Below, in pieces: positions 16,132-26,202 of a DNA stretch of 64,000 nt (positions are counted from its first letter, which is position 1; each line of letters starts with the position of its first letter). The stretch is from Acidovorax sp. NCPPB 3576. Lineage in GTDB: Bacteria > Pseudomonadota > Gammaproteobacteria > Burkholderiales > Burkholderiaceae_C. The stretch spans positions 2,596,501 to 2,660,500 of the forward strand of contig NZ_CP097267.1 of NCBI RefSeq assembly GCF_028473605.1, in the 5' to 3' direction. The notes beneath the pieces are model-generated. The model had not been told where the DNA came from, ran no database searches, and saw only the letters and a program-made list of their open reading frames with translations. Position numbers and translations under genes: made by a program.

Positions 16132-18069
16132 TCAGCCCACCATTTCCTTCACCTGATGCAGTGCCGCCGGGTCTTCCATGGTGGTCAGGTCGCCGGGGTC
16201 GCGCCGCTCGGCCACGGCCTGCAGGGCGCGGCGCAGCAGCTTGCCGCTGCGCGTCTTGGGCAGTGCCGCCACGAAGTGCACGCGCGCCGGCCTCGCCACG
16301 GCGCCCAGGCGCTGGACCACCTGCTGCATCACCTCGCCCTCCAGCCGCAGGCGCGCCGCCTCGTCCGTGAGTACCGCCGCATCGCGCACCACGGCGAAGG
16401 CCATGGCCACCTGGCCTTTGAGCGCGTCGGCCACGCCCACCACCGCCACCTCGGCGATCTGCGGGTGGCCGGCGATGCTTTCCTCGATCTCGCGCGTGCC
16501 CAGGCGATGCCCGGCCACGTTGATCACGTCGTCGGTGCGCCCCAGGATGAAGTAATAGCCATCGGCATCGCGGATGCCCCAGTCGAAGGTGCTGTAGCGC
16601 ATGGGCCCGGGCAGGCTTTGCCAATAGGTCTGCACGAAGCGGTCGTCGTCGCGCCACACCGTCTGCAGGCAGCCGGGCGGCAGCGGCCCCTCGATGGCGA
16701 GCACGCCCTTCTGGTTGGGCTCGGTGAGTTCGTCGCCCGTGGCCTCGTCGATCAGCTTCACGTCGTAGCCGTACATCGCGCGGCCCGGGCTGCCCAGGCG
16801 CGCCGCCTGCGGCTCCACGCCGCGGGCCAGGGTGAGGATGGGCCAGCCGGTTTCGGTCTGCCAGTAGTTGTCGATCACGGGCACACCCAGCGCATCGGCG
16901 ATCCACTCTGCGGTCGGCGCGTCCAGCGGCTCGCCCGCCAGCCACAGGCCCTGCAGGCTGGACACGTCGTGTCTGCGCAAGAAGGCCGGGTCCTGCTTCT
17001 TGAGCACGCGCACGGCGGTGGGCGCCGAGAACATGTGCGTGACGCGGTACTTTTCCACCAGACCCCACCACACGCCCGCATCCGGCCGCGTGGGCAGGCC
17101 CTCGTACACCAGCGTGGCCATGCCGGCGATCAGCGGGCCATAGACGATGTAGCTGTGGCCTACCACCCAGCCGATGTCGCTGGTGGCGAAGAACACGCCC
17201 GGGCTCGGGCCGGCGCCTTCGGCCGCTGCAGCAGCCACGCCCACGCCCACGCCCACGCCGAAGATGTGCCGCATGCTGGCCGCCAGCGCCACCGCGTATC
17301 CGCCCGTGTCGCGCTGCACGCCTTTGGGTTTGCCGGTAGTGCCGCTGGTGTACAGCGTGTAGCTGGGGTGCGTGGCATCCACCCACTCGCAGGGCACGTC
17401 GGTGTGCAGGTGCTGCTCGCGCAGCGCCGCCCAGTCATGGTCTCGGCCGGCTTGCAGTGCCATGGGCGACAGGCCCCGGTCGATCAGCAGCACGGCGGCG
17501 GGCTGGTGGCGCGACTGGCCGATGGCCTCGTCCAGCAGTGGCTTGTAGGGCACCACTTTGCCGCCGCGCGAGCCGGCATCGGCGCTCACGATCGCCACGG
17601 GCTCGGCATCCTCGATGCGGGTGGCGAGCGACGCAGCCGCGAAACCGCCGAACACCACGGAGTGCAGCGCACCGATGCGCACGCAGGCCAGCATGGCGAA
17701 CACCGCCTCGGCCACCATCGGCATGTAGATCAGCACCCGGTCGCCCTGCCCTACGCCCAGCGACCGCAGCGCGGCGGCCATGCGCTGCACTTCGGCATGC
17801 AGTTCGGCGAAGGTATAGGTGCGCTCGGTGTTCGTTTCGGTGGAGATGGCGATCAGCGCCGGCTGGTCGGCCCGCTGTGCCAGGTGCCGGTCCACCGCGT
17901 TGTGGCATAGGTTGGTCGTGCCCCCCACGAACCAGCGGGCGAACGGCGGCCGGGTGTCATCGCAGATCTGCTGCGGCGGGGTGTGCCAGTCGATCAGTCG
18001 GGCCTGCTCGGCCCAGAAGGCGTCGCGGTCGTCGAGGGACCGGCGGTGAAAGTCGGCGTAACGGGGCAT
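16132..18069 (-). CDS. prpE: Propionyl-CoA synthetase
   Basis: A 645-residue adenylate-forming enzyme that converts propionate, ATP and CoA to propionyl-CoA, the entry to the 2-methylcitrate cycle encoded at 39.4-42.9 kb. It opens with [11 protein letters not shown] as PrpE proteins do. Motifs include the P-loop [41 protein letters not shown] and the C-terminal TRSGKLL with the acylatable Lys near 609. AAGGAG precedes the ATG. Oddity: the loop after MRHIFG holds a low-complexity run of Gly/Val then Ala encoded by a hexanucleotide repeat, longer than the same loop in PrpE proteins I recall. Acetyl-CoA synthetase is the alternative call, less likely given the N-terminus. Confidence 0.9.
   Translation of the reverse strand: MPRYADFHRRSLDDRDAFWAEQARLIDWHTPPQQICDDTRPPFARWFVGGTTNLCHNAVDRHLAQRADQPALIAISTETNTERTYTFAELHAEVQRMAAALRSLGVGQGDRVLIYMPMVAEAVFAMLACVRIGALHSVVFGGFAAASLATRIEDAEPVAIVSADAGSRGGKVVPYKPLLDEAIGQSRHQPAAVLLIDRGLSPMALQAGRDHDWAALREQHLHTDVPCEWVDATHPSYTLYTSGTTGKPKGVQRDTGGYAVALAASMRHIFGVGVGVGVAAAAAEGAGPSPGVFFATSDIGWVVGHSYIVYGPLIAGMATLVYEGLPTRPDAGVWWGLVEKYRVTHMFSAPTAVRVLKKQDPAFLRRHDVSSLQGLWLAGEPLDAPTAEWIADALGVPVIDNYWQTETGWPILTLARGVEPQAARLGSPGRAMYGYDVKLIDEATGDELTEPNQKGVLAIEGPLPPGCLQTVWRDDDRFVQTYWQSLPGPMRYSTFDWGIRDADGYYFILGRTDDVINVAGHRLGTREIEESIAGHPQIAEVAVVGVADALKGQVAMAFAVVRDAAVLTDEAARLRLEGEVMQQVVQRLGAVARPARVHFVAALPKTRSGKLLRRALQAVAERRDPGDLTTMEDPAALHQVKEMVG
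17235..17258. repeat. Hexanucleotide repeat (CCACGC)4 inside prpE
   Basis: Four perfect CCACGC units encode the alternating Gly-Val run of PrpE. Being a multiple of three, gain or loss of a unit would keep the frame and change loop length by two residues. Confidence 0.85.
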
Positions 18070-18323
18070 GGCTTGTCTCCTTGGGATCGTTTTTTTGCCA
18101 GGACGAAGCCATTCTGCCCACCGATTCCGACGCCGCCCTGACGGCGGCAGGCCCGGCGCCACCTGTCTCAATGGGGCGAATTCCGCCACAGAGGCGCCAT
18201 GCTCTCGTTTGCCCTCCCCAATTTGGCGCATGGCACGCATACACTTTGAAACATCGGGGCAAGGCGCCAACCCAAGTCACCCGAAACCCCTCCCCCTTTG
18301 CTCAGCGTCTGGAAGGCCCCTTC

Positions 18324-19943
18324 ATGACCCCTACCCGTTTCACCATCGGACGCCGCCTGGCGCTGGTTCTTGGCACCATTTTGGTGCTGTTTTTGATCAG
18401 CTGCCTGTACGGAATCTTCCAACTGCGGGCTGTCACGCAGGAGATGAACGCCATGCTGACCACGTCGCTGGCGACGGAGCGGGCCGCCAGTGACTGGTAT
18501 CGCAACATCACCAACGGCGCGCAGCGCGTGGCCGCGATCGCCAAGAGCAGCGACCCGGTGCTGGCCGACTTCTTTGCCGCCACTGCGGCCGAGTCGAGCA
18601 AGCAGTCGTCCGCCCTGCAGCAGCAGATCGAAAAAATGCTGGACAGCGATGCCGACCGGGCGTTGTTCGCCCAGATCGGCGAGCACCGCAAGGCCTACCT
18701 CTCCACCCGCGACGAGGTCACGCGCCTCAAGAAAGAAGGCAATGCCGAGGCGACGGCCCGCGCGTTCGCCGAGCGGTACGAGCCAGCCTCGATCAACTTC
18801 CAGCAGACCATGGGCAAGATGGTGGAGCTGCAGCGCAGGGAACTGGACGCGGCGGGCCAGCGCATCCGCGACGCCAGCCAGGCCGCCACCGGATTGCTGA
18901 CGGCCCTGTGCGTGGGTTCGCTGCTGCTGGCGGCACTGCTGGCCTGGCGCCTCACGGTCAGCATCACGCGGCCGCTGGCCGAGGCGCGCCAGGTGGCCGA
19001 GCAGATCGCCGCCATGGACCTCACCGGCCAGGACCACGGCCGCCATGCCACCGACGAAACCGGCCTGCTGCTGCACGCCCTGGCCTCCATGCGCGGCGCG
19101 CTCGAAGGCTCGCTGATGGAAGTGCGCAACGTGGCCGACTCCATCTCCACGGCCACGCGCGAGATCGCCACCGGCAATGCCGACCTGAGCCAGCGAACCG
19201 AGCAGACCGCCAGCAACCTGCAGGAAACCGCCAGCTCCATGGAAGAGCTGACCGCCACCGTGCGCCAGTCGGCCGACTCCGCCGCCACCGCCAACAAGCT
19301 CGCCACCTCGGCCGCCGAAGTCGCCGCGCGCGGCGGGCAGGTGGTGACGCAGGTCGTCTCCACGATGGATGAGATCAACCAGAGCTCGCGCAAGATCAGC
19401 GACATCATCGGCGTGATCGACGGCATCGCCTTCCAGACCAACATCCTGGCCCTGAACGCGGCGGTCGAGGCCGCGCGCGCCGGTGAGCAGGGCCGCGGCT
19501 TTGCCGTGGTGGCCAGCGAGGTGCGCAGCCTGGCCGGCCGATCGGCCGACGCGGCCAAGGAGATCAAGGCCCTCATCGGCAACTCCGTCGAGAAGGTGGC
19601 GGCCGGATCGCGTCTGGTGCAGGACGCAGGCACGACCATGGAAGAGATCGTGAACAGCGTGCAGCGCGTGAGCGACATCATCGGAGAGATCACCGCCGCC
19701 ACCTCCGAGCAGTCGGACGGCATCCGCCAGGTGAACACCGCCGTCAATCAGCTCGACCAGATGACCCAGCAGAACGCGGCGCTGGTGGAGGAGTCCGCCG
19801 CTGCAGCGGAAAGCCTGAACGACCAGGCCAGCCGCCTGGCTGCGACCGTGGCGCGGTTTCGGCTCAATGCGATGGGGAGCGGGAGCCTGGCGCGATCATC
19901 CATTGCCCTTGCTGGCAGTAACGTGCCGCGCCAGCTTCAATAA
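18324..19943 (+). CDS. Methyl-accepting chemotaxis protein
   Basis: A 539-residue chemoreceptor. Transmembrane helix 1 lies near residues 8-32, followed by a helical periplasmic four-helix-bundle ligand domain (about 33-188), helix 2 near 190-210, HAMP ([20 protein letters not shown]) and a cytoplasmic signalling coil whose tip has [19 protein letters not shown] near 365-385. [17 protein letters not shown] is a typical methylation-helix segment. The C-terminus (VPRQLQ) has no NWETF-type pentapeptide for CheR binding. GGAAGG lies eight bases before the ATG. Divergent from prpE across 254 bp; a propionate or organic-acid ligand would be pure guesswork. Confidence 0.93.
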   Translation: MTPTRFTIGRRLALVLGTILVLFLISCLYGIFQLRAVTQEMNAMLTTSLATERAASDWYRNITNGAQRVAAIAKSSDPVLADFFAATAAESSKQSSALQQQIEKMLDSDADRALFAQIGEHRKAYLSTRDEVTRLKKEGNAEATARAFAERYEPASINFQQTMGKMVELQRRELDAAGQRIRDASQAATGLLTALCVGSLLLAALLAWRLTVSITRPLAEARQVAEQIAAMDLTGQDHGRHATDETGLLLHALASMRGALEGSLMEVRNVADSISTATREIATGNADLSQRTEQTASNLQETASSMEELTATVRQSADSAATANKLATSAAEVAARGGQVVTQVVSTMDEINQSSRKISDIIGVIDGIAFQTNILALNAAVEAARAGEQGRGFAVVASEVRSLAGRSADAAKEIKALIGNSVEKVAAGSRLVQDAGTTMEEIVNSVQRVSDIIGEITAATSEQSDGIRQVNTAVNQLDQMTQQNAALVEESAAAAESLNDQASRLAATVARFRLNAMGSGSLARSSIALAGSNVPRQLQ

Positions 19944-20028
19944 GAGCGAGAGGCGAGCCACAGAACTCCGCGTCCACAAGGCGAACGCATCAAGTCTCGG
20001 GCTTTCTCCATCACGCGCCCTGCGGACT

Positions 20029-20628
20029 TCACTGCGGCGGATCGCCTTCCGCCAGAGCCGGCCCAGTCGCTGCAGCCAGTCGATCCAGATACGCCCTCAT
20101 CCGGGTTTCAAGTTCTGCGGGATCGGACGGTACGCTGCGGCTGGCGCCTTCCTTATCGCTTCGCTCATGGCTGCGCGGATATGAAATTGCGGGAACCGGC
20201 ACGTCCAAAAAGGCACACAGCGCCTCCCAGCCATCATGGGCGGAAAACACCAGCAGGCGTTCGGCAGGCACTTCGTCGATGACTTGCTGGTTCCATCGAT
20301 TGAAATAGTCGGTCATGAATGCTCGGTTGCCGATCTGCGGCCCGAAATCGCGCCTCATGAATTGGCTCAGGGCTTCCCCGGCAGTACCCAAAAGCGGTTT
20401 TCGTCCCTCAGGAGCAAAAATCGTCGCATCACCGATTCAAACCATCCCTCCGCATCTCGAACCGTCAAAATCACCTTGGCCTGCGGATAGTGGCCAAGCA
20501 GCTCGCGCCAGAAACAGCATCCCGGATAGTCGGTAGTGGCGGCATAGCCATCGAAGATCGCATCCCAGTCGGGACGCCCCTGGATGGCCTCGTTCCACAG
20601 GGGAAGGGATCTGCGCACAGTCGCGGCA
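20029..20628 (-). pseudogene. Sulfotransferase remnant, 5'-truncated and frameshifted
   Basis: Two minus-strand frames together give the C-terminal two thirds of a P-loop sulfotransferase of the Sulfotransfer_4 type. The first has GRPDWDAIFDGYAATTDYP and AKVILTVRDAEGWFES; the second has VPAERLLVFSAHDGWEALC. They join if one base is restored in the A-run at 20390-20393. The N-terminal part with the PAPS-binding P-loop would lie beyond 20628, exactly where the IS element begins, and is absent. The gene is therefore dead by deletion and frameshift. Confidence 0.82.
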
Positions 20629-21677
20629 GGCTTTGTTGCACAAACAGGCTCCATGACGCTGGTAGCGTTGGGGCATGAATGAAAGCCAAGGGCCAAAGAC
20701 GCGCTACAAGACCACCAACTGGGCTACGTACAACGCGGCGCTCAAGGCCCGAGGGACGCTGACGATCTGGCTGGACAAAGACATGCAGTGGTACGCCTGC
20801 GGCAGTGGCAAGCGGGGTCGCCAGCAGACGTTCACGGATGCGGCGATAGAGTTTTGCCTGAGCATCAAATGCTTGTTCGGTCTGGCACTGCGCCAGGGTC
20901 TGGGATTGGTGCAAAGCTTGCTGCAACTGGCCGAACTCGATTGGCGGGTTCCCGACTTGCGGCACCATCAGCCGTCGCCAAAAGACGCTGCAGGTGCGGC
21001 TGCCTTATCGGCGCAGCAGCACAGCGCTGGATTTGCTGGTGGATAGCACGGGCATAAAGTTTCTGGGGGAAGGGGAATGGAAAAGAAAGAAGCATGGGGC
21101 TGAATACCGCAGGCAGTGGCGCAAGGTGCACTTGGGTATCGATGCCCACACGCTGGAGATTCGGGCCATAGAGGTGACGGACAACAGCGTGGGCGACGCA
21201 CCCATGCTGCCTGAATTGTTGGCCCAGATACCGCCCGATGAGGCGGTCGCCAGCGTTGGAGGGGATGGCGCGTACGACACCAGGGGGTGCCATGCGGCAA
21301 TAGCCCAAAGGGGGGCGCAGGCGGTGATTCCCCCGCGCAAGAACGCAAAGCCATGGAAAGAGACTTGGGAGGGAGCGTCTGTGCGCAATGAAGCGCTGCG
21401 GGCCTGCCAAAAGCTGGGGCGCGGTATCTGGAAGAAATGGAGCGGCTACCACCGAAGAAGCCTGGCGGAGACCAAGATGCACTGCTTCAAACGCCTGGGC
21501 GAACGGGTGATGGCACGCACGTTCGAGCGCCAGGTGACTGAATTGCATGTGCGTGTGGCACTGCTCAATCGCTTCACGCAGTTGGGACGCCCGACAACGG
21601 TACCTGCGGCTGCTGTGGCGTAGCTGCGTCTGGGGTAGGGGTTATCTCGGCCTGTTTCTGGTTTATGCAACAAAGCC
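20629..21677 (+). mobile_element. IS5-family insertion sequence, IS903-like
   Basis: 1049 bp bounded by inverted repeats: GGCTTTGTTGCACAAA at 20629-20644 and its complement ending at 21677, with one mismatch (cAAA versus tAAA). The ends resemble those of IS903 (GGCTTTGTTGAATAAA) and the length is close to that element. The flanking 9-mers, GTCGCGGCA on the left and ATACCGGGA on the right, do not match, so there is no target duplication. It carries one frameshifted transposase gene. Absence of a duplication, plus two truncated genes at its edges, points to an IS-mediated deletion. Confidence 0.9.
20675..21623 (+). pseudogene. IS5-family DDE transposase, frameshifted
   Basis: Two overlapping frames give one IS903-type transposase. 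The first (20675 to about 20960) starts MNESQGPKTRYKTTNW and carries the N-terminal part up to LDWRVPD; the second (about 20960-21623) continues TISRRQKTLQVRLPYRR. The join needs removal of about one base near 20955-20965. The DDE residues are intact in the second part: Asp in LVDSTGIK, Asp in GGDGAYD and Glu in SLAETKM. IS903-like elements do not normally use programmed frameshifting, so I read this as a decayed copy unable to move by itself. Confidence 0.85.
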
Positions 21678-22521
21678 ATACCGGGACGGAGATATCGTTA
21701 TTGCGAGCTACGCCAAGGCAGGCACGACATTTCTACAGCAAGTCGTGGCCCAGTTGCTATTCGCCGGGGATGAAGCTGTAGAAATATCAAAAATATCGCC
21801 TTGGCTGGACTCCGTATATCCCGATAAGGCCACGAAAATCAAGCTCGTGGAAGCGCAGAGCCATCGCCGCTTCCTTAAAACACACCTGCCTGCAGATGCT
21901 CTCGTCTTTTCCGAAACGGCAAAATACATCTACATAGGCCGCGACGGGCGCGACATTGCATGGAGCCTCCACGCCCATCAGGCTGCAGTCAGCCAGAACG
22001 CACAGGCATTGCTCGATCCAGGGGCCAACCCTTCGGGCCGCCTGCGGGTTGTTCCGCCGCCGCCGGCTTCTGTCATCGAGTACTTCAACGATTGGCTCGA
22101 GAAGAACGGCCATCCCTTCTGGCCGTTTTGGGAAGGGGTTCGTTCATGGTGGGCCATACGGAACGCACCAAACGTCCTGCTGGTCCATTTTTCCGATCTT
22201 CTCGAAAACCTGCCTGGCGAAGCGCAACGCATTGCTGACTTCATCGGCACGCCGATCGAAGAATCCCAATGGGACCGCATCTTGTCCCATTGTGCGTTCG
22301 ACTATATGAAGGAAAACGCAGCCCGGTATGTTCCACAGGGCACCGGCCTGTGGAAGGACGGCGGCAAAGCATTCTTCCACCAAGGACGCAACGGTCGATG
22401 GCAAGGCCTGCTGCCAGCAGAAACCAACCAAAAATACCAGCAGCTCGCCATCGATGAACTGGGCAGTGAATGCGCCCGGTGGTTGGCTAGCGGCGAATGC
22501 CACCCGTCCCGCCAGCGCTGA
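21678..22521 (+). pseudogene. Sulfotransferase (Sulfotransfer_1-like) lacking its native 5' end
   Basis: From the right IS end a frame encodes about 280 residues of a PAPS-dependent sulfotransferase: the P-loop region DIVIASYAKAGTTFLQQVV, then KTHLPADAL, IYIGRDGRDIAWSLHAHQ (3'-phosphate site) and FWEGVRSWW. The C-terminal FHQGRNGRWQGLL matches the family end block RKGxxGDW. The native start is missing; the frame is open back into the IS to an ATG at 21547, so a fusion product led by IS-encoded residues is conceivable. The enzyme core looks intact, so residual function cannot be excluded. It is a different subfamily from the minus-strand remnant across the IS. Confidence 0.75.
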
Positions 22522-22593
22522 GAGAGGGGCCTGCTGACCACCTCGCTCCTCTGCCTGGGGTCATGAAAGGCGTGCATCGCAGCAGCGCGAGGC

Positions 22594-23196
22594 TTATCGC
22601 ACCAGCGCCAGCAAATCCTTGAAAGCCGGGTGTTCCGCCGTGCGGGCCCATTCGAAGATCACCATCTCGGTCGTCACCAGTTCGGCACCCGCGCCAGCAA
22701 GGCGGTCGAAAGCAGCGTCGCGGTTGCGCTCGGTGCGGGAGCCACAGGCATCGGTCACCACGCACACGTCGAATTCGTCTTCCAACAGGTCCAGCGCGGT
22801 CTGCAGCAGGCAGATATGGGCCTCGCAGCCAGCGATGACGATGGCGCCGGGCTCTTGCGCCGTGGGCTGGGGTTTCTGCAGGTGCTTGGGCAGGCTTCGC
22901 GCGTTGCCGGCGGGTGGCTTGGGCTCGGGGCGCAGCCATTCGCCCAGGCCTTCCTCGGCAGCGCTGAAATGCATCTTGGCCAGTGTCTTGCGGCACAGCG
23001 CGCGCAGCGCCGGGTCGTTGGGCCCCAGGCGCGAGGGGTTTTGCTCGGTGCCCCACACTGGCACCTCCAGCAGTTGGGCTGCCCGCGCCAGGCGCAGCGC
23101 ATTGGCCAGCACAGCCGGGCCTTCGTAGATGACCGGCATCAGGCGTTCCTGGTAGTCGATCAAGACGAGTTGGGATTCGGAGGCATCGAGCAGCAT
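22594..23196 (-). CDS. Cysteine hydrolase, isochorismatase-like family
   Basis: A 200-residue isochorismatase-fold hydrolase. The catalytic triad is visible as Asp in VLIDYQERL, Lys in TLAKMHFSA and Cys in IAGCEAHICLLQTALDLL. The GCEAHICL form is typical of the YcaC-like branch, whose natural substrates are mostly unknown. The start MLLDASES was chosen because the fold begins directly after it; the open frame upstream adds 18 unlikely residues. It has an insertion around PKPPAGNARSLPKHLQKP between the Lys and Cys motifs, longer than usual for the family. No operon partner is evident; the next minus-strand gene ends 104 bp upstream. Confidence 0.88.
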   Translation of the reverse strand: MLLDASESQLVLIDYQERLMPVIYEGPAVLANALRLARAAQLLEVPVWGTEQNPSRLGPNDPALRALCRKTLAKMHFSAAEEGLGEWLRPEPKPPAGNARSLPKHLQKPQPTAQEPGAIVIAGCEAHICLLQTALDLLEDEFDVCVVTDACGSRTERNRDAAFDRLAGAGAELVTTEMVIFEWARTAEHPAFKDLLALVR

Positions 23197-23300
23197 GGGC
23201 GGGGTGCACAAGGCAAAAGGTGAAAGATGCGGGGATTGTCGCAGCCGCACCTGGCGGCGCGGGTTCCTTGGGGCAGCGCGCGCGCCCCTTCGCCGAGCGT

Positions 23301-24479
23301 TCAGCGCGTCAGGCGCAGCAGCCGGCCTTGGGGGCCATCGGTCAGCAGGTAGATCCAGCCGTCAGGGCCCTGGCGCACGTCGCGAATGCGCTCGCCCACG
23401 CTGCCGAGCAAATATTCGTCGCGAACCACTTTGCCATCCGCGACTTCCAGCCGGTGCAGACGGCTGAACTTGAGCGAGCCGATGAACAGGCTTCCCCGCC
23501 AGTCGGCGCCGTAGCGGTCGCTGGTCAAAAACGCCATGCCCGAAGGGGCAATGGATGGCACCCAGTAGTGCAGCGGCGGTTCCATGCCTTCTTTTTGCGT
23601 CAGGCCTTCGCCGATCTTGCCGCCGCCGTAGTTCTCACCATGGGTGACGACGGGCCAGCCATAGTTGCGGCCGGCCTGCGGCACATTGATCTCGTCGCCT
23701 CCCTGCGGGCCATGCTCGTGGACCCACAGGCGGCCGTCCGGGGCGATCGTCGCGCCCTGCGGATTGCGATGGCCCCAACTCCAGATTTCGGGCAGCGCGC
23801 CGGCCACGGACGGGTTGCCCGGGCCCGGCGAGCCGTCCGGTTGCACGTGGATGACCTTGCCCAGGTGGCCGTCGAGCTTTTGCGCGTCTTCCTTGCGGGA
23901 GGAGCGCTCGCCGACCGCCATAAAGATCGATCCGTCACGCGCCTGTGCGATGCGGCAACCGAAGTGCAGCGAACTCTGCACTTTGGGCCGCTGGCTGAAG
24001 ATCACCCGCACATCGCTCAAAGCGGTTTCGCCGGGGGGCAGTATCGCGCTCGCCAGGGCGGTGCTGTTGCCGGAGTCTCCCTTGGCCGCGGGCTCGGAAT
24101 AGCAAAAGAAAATGCGCCGGTTGCGCTCGAAATCGGTGTCGGTCACCACATCCAGCAGCCCGCCCTGCCCGCCGAACACGACCGGCGGCACGCCGGCAAT
24201 GGGCGGGTTGAGCCGGCCATTGGCATCGACCACGCGCAGGCGCCCGGACCGCTCCGTCACCAAAAATCGCCCGCCGGGTAAGAACGCCAAACCCCATGGG
24301 TTGGCCAGATCCTGCGCGACGGTGATCGTGTTCGCCTGCGTCTTGGCAGCCTGGGGAATGACGGGGGGCGCAGGCTGGGCACCTGCCGATCTCCATCCCG
24401 CAGCCATGGCGACGGCAGCGCCCGATGTCAGCGCAATTCGCAAAAAACGGCCCAAACGTGCAGATTTATCAAATTTCAT
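23301..24479 (-). CDS. PQQ-dependent sugar dehydrogenase (soluble aldose dehydrogenase type)
   Basis: A 392-residue six-bladed beta-propeller of the GDH-B/YliI family that oxidises aldoses in the periplasm using PQQ. A Sec-type signal peptide lies at about 1-37 (RIALTSGAAVAMAAGWRSAGAQ); no twin-arginine motif is seen. Propeller markers include ANPWGLAFLPGGRFLVTERSG, GGQGGLLDVV, SSLHFGCRIA, WSWGHRNPQGAT, HEHGPQGGDEIN and NYGWPVVTHGENY, of which the HEHGPQGGDE block contributes PQQ or calcium ligands in the family. The start was set at MKFDKSARLG so that the signal peptide leads. No PQQ biosynthesis gene lies nearby. True sugar specificity is unknown. Confidence 0.9.
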   Translation of the reverse strand: MKFDKSARLGRFLRIALTSGAAVAMAAGWRSAGAQPAPPVIPQAAKTQANTITVAQDLANPWGLAFLPGGRFLVTERSGRLRVVDANGRLNPPIAGVPPVVFGGQGGLLDVVTDTDFERNRRIFFCYSEPAAKGDSGNSTALASAILPPGETALSDVRVIFSQRPKVQSSLHFGCRIAQARDGSIFMAVGERSSRKEDAQKLDGHLGKVIHVQPDGSPGPGNPSVAGALPEIWSWGHRNPQGATIAPDGRLWVHEHGPQGGDEINVPQAGRNYGWPVVTHGENYGGGKIGEGLTQKEGMEPPLHYWVPSIAPSGMAFLTSDRYGADWRGSLFIGSLKFSRLHRLEVADGKVVRDEYLLGSVGERIRDVRQGPDGWIYLLTDGPQGRLLRLTR

Positions 24480-24667
24480 GGGGCGGAAATTTTGTAACGA
24501 TGGTAGCCGCTGACGCAGCGTAGCTATGAAAGGGACGTGAAAAGGCTTCGAGTGCCCCGTGCAGAAGATCGTACGCGAGCTGATCCATAGCCAAAAGCCA
24601 TGGGGCATGCCATTTGCGACATTTCTTGCTAATGGACGCGCAAAGACGCGTGTTACCCTCGCGCCCC

Positions 24668-25219
24668 ATGTCTAGATGGATTTGCCTATTGTTGCTGGCT
24701 TGCGCCAGCGCCCACGCCGCCCCCAACAATGCGCCCTCTGATGATTTGGACCGACTCGTTCGCGAGAAGACCATGCTTTCGCAGTTGCAGGAAGCCCGGC
24801 ACAACGTGCAGGACAAGGCCGGTGAACTCGTCGCGACCGCGATGGGATTTCTCGGCGTGCCCTACCGCCGGGGTGGCAACAACGTGGAAACGGGATTCGA
24901 TTGCAGCGGATTCATCCGCACGATCTACGGGCAGGCCGCAGGTCTGATACTGCCCCGCCGGGCCGACCAGCAGGCGGCGGCCACCGAGACGATCGAGAAA
25001 AAAGACCTTCAGCCCGGCGATCTCGTCTTCTTCAACACCATGCGCCGCGCCTTCAGCCACGTGGGCATGTATGTCGGTGACGGCAAGTTCATTCATTCGC
25101 CCCGCAGTGGCGCCGAAGTCCGGGTGGAGGACATGCAAGCGTCGTACTGGCAGCGCCGTTTCAATGGTGCACGCCGCGTGAGCATCGAAGAAACCGACGC
25201 GAAAACGTCCACCAACTGA
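24668..25219 (+). CDS. NlpC/P60 cell-wall peptidase, secreted
   Basis: A 183-residue exported endopeptidase. The signal peptide is about 1-18 (SRWICLLLLACASAHA). The NlpC/P60 domain begins at ATAMGFLGVPYRRGG and has catalytic Cys in GFDCSGFI, His in FSHVGMYVG and a third polar residue in KFIHSPRSG. By family it cleaves the D-Glu to diaminopimelate bond of peptidoglycan stem peptides in the periplasm. The ATG was chosen because it begins the signal peptide; 18 codons of open frame upstream are not signal-like. Divergent from the sugar dehydrogenase gene across 188 bp. Confidence 0.91.
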   Translation: MSRWICLLLLACASAHAAPNNAPSDDLDRLVREKTMLSQLQEARHNVQDKAGELVATAMGFLGVPYRRGGNNVETGFDCSGFIRTIYGQAAGLILPRRADQQAAATETIEKKDLQPGDLVFFNTMRRAFSHVGMYVGDGKFIHSPRSGAEVRVEDMQASYWQRRFNGARRVSIEETDAKTSTN

Positions 25220-25267
25220 CCTTTTTTGCGCCGGGCGCCATGCGCGCATGTTGCTGTTCAAAGCCGC

Positions 25268-25654
25268 TCAGGGCTTGATGACGGTGGTGGTTTCAGTGCT
25301 GCGGATGGGCTCGCCCACCACGTTCACCGGCTTGGCATCGGGGTTGCGGAGCATTTCGCGTGCGGCGGCCATATCGGCCTGATAGCGTGCGCGTGCCTGG
25401 GATTCGCACGACTTGCGCGCCGCAGTCGTCTCTGCGCTGCGGCACTCTTCCATAGCCACCTTCAAACCACCGCCCGCTTCGCGTATCGCTGTCTGGTAGC
25501 GCTGCGCGGGCGTGGTGTCGGGCCGTGCGCCACGGTCCAGCGATGCCTGGTCGCTTTGCGCCAGAGCCGTGGCAGGCAGCAGGCCTCCCCCGGTAACGGC
25601 AGCCAGCGCCAAGACGGTGACGGACAAGAAGGTGCGGGTGGAACGGATGGGCAT
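25268..25654 (-). CDS. Hypothetical exported protein
   Basis: A 128-residue protein with a clear signal peptide (FLSVTVLALAAVTGGGLLPATALA, cleavage near 33) and a small, charged, mostly helical mature part containing two cysteines (MEECRSAET and ARKSCESQARARY) that could form a disulfide. The C-terminus is Thr-rich (STETTTVIKP). I do not recognise a family. It is convergent with the NlpC/P60 gene, 48 bp away. Confidence 0.72.
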   Translation of the reverse strand: MPIRSTRTFLSVTVLALAAVTGGGLLPATALAQSDQASLDRGARPDTTPAQRYQTAIREAGGGLKVAMEECRSAETTAARKSCESQARARYQADMAAAREMLRNPDAKPVNVVGEPIRSTETTTVIKP

Positions 25655-25936
25655 GAGCTGTCCTTTCTTTTCTTATGGAAGAACCCTGACCTTATCCAGC
25701 CGGGAATCGGCCTGCCGCGGGATTCGCGCGCGTCGGTCTGTCGGCGCGCTCCCACATCGGTCGCCTCGGGTTGGGCCATTTGATGACCAGCCGTCTTGCA
25801 CCCCGGGTCGCTGGGCCGTTTCTCCTAAAAAAACCTTATTTTTTGTCAAAGCCACAGTGCGTTTCGTCCGACATGAAGCCTTGTGACCGGCCGGGTAGAT
25901 TCGCCCTATCTCAACCTTTACAGAAAGTGCCTGCCC

Positions 25937-26188
25937 ATGTTCTCCGTCCTCGGTGTTCTTCTCGTCGGTCTCGTGGTGGGTTTTCTCGCCCGCGCTCTCA
26001 AACCAGGGGATGACAAGCTCGGCTGGATCATGACGGCATTGCTCGGCGTGGCCGGCTCGTTTCTTGCCACCTACATCGGGTTGGCGATGGGTTGGTATCA
26101 GGAGGGCGAACCGGCCGGCTGGATCGCCTCCATCCTGGGCGCTATCTTGCTGCTGGTGATCTACGGCTTCATCAGAAGCAAGAAATAA
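25937..26188 (+). CDS. GlsB/YeaQ/YmgE family small membrane protein
   Basis: An 83-residue inner-membrane protein with three hydrophobic helices and the family signature LVGLVVGFLARALKPG followed by GVAGSFLATYIG and GWIASILGAILLLVIYGF. These proteins are often called transglycosylase-associated, but a role is not established; they are commonly stress-induced. The start MFSVLGVL was selected as the point where homologues begin. The next gene starts 14 bp downstream and is probably co-transcribed. Confidence 0.88.
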   Translation: MFSVLGVLLVGLVVGFLARALKPGDDKLGWIMTALLGVAGSFLATYIGLAMGWYQEGEPAGWIASILGAILLLVIYGFIRSKK

Positions 26189-26202
26189 CAGGCGGCAGCT
26201 CT

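Noticed and set aside
20675..21623. Programmed frameshift in the transposase
   Set aside because: IS903-like elements encode the transposase in one frame, and no slippery sequence such as A6G or A7 lies at the junction.
24370..24479. Twin-arginine signal on the PQQ-type dehydrogenase
   Set aside because: The N-terminus has single Arg residues only, so a Sec-type signal is the better reading.
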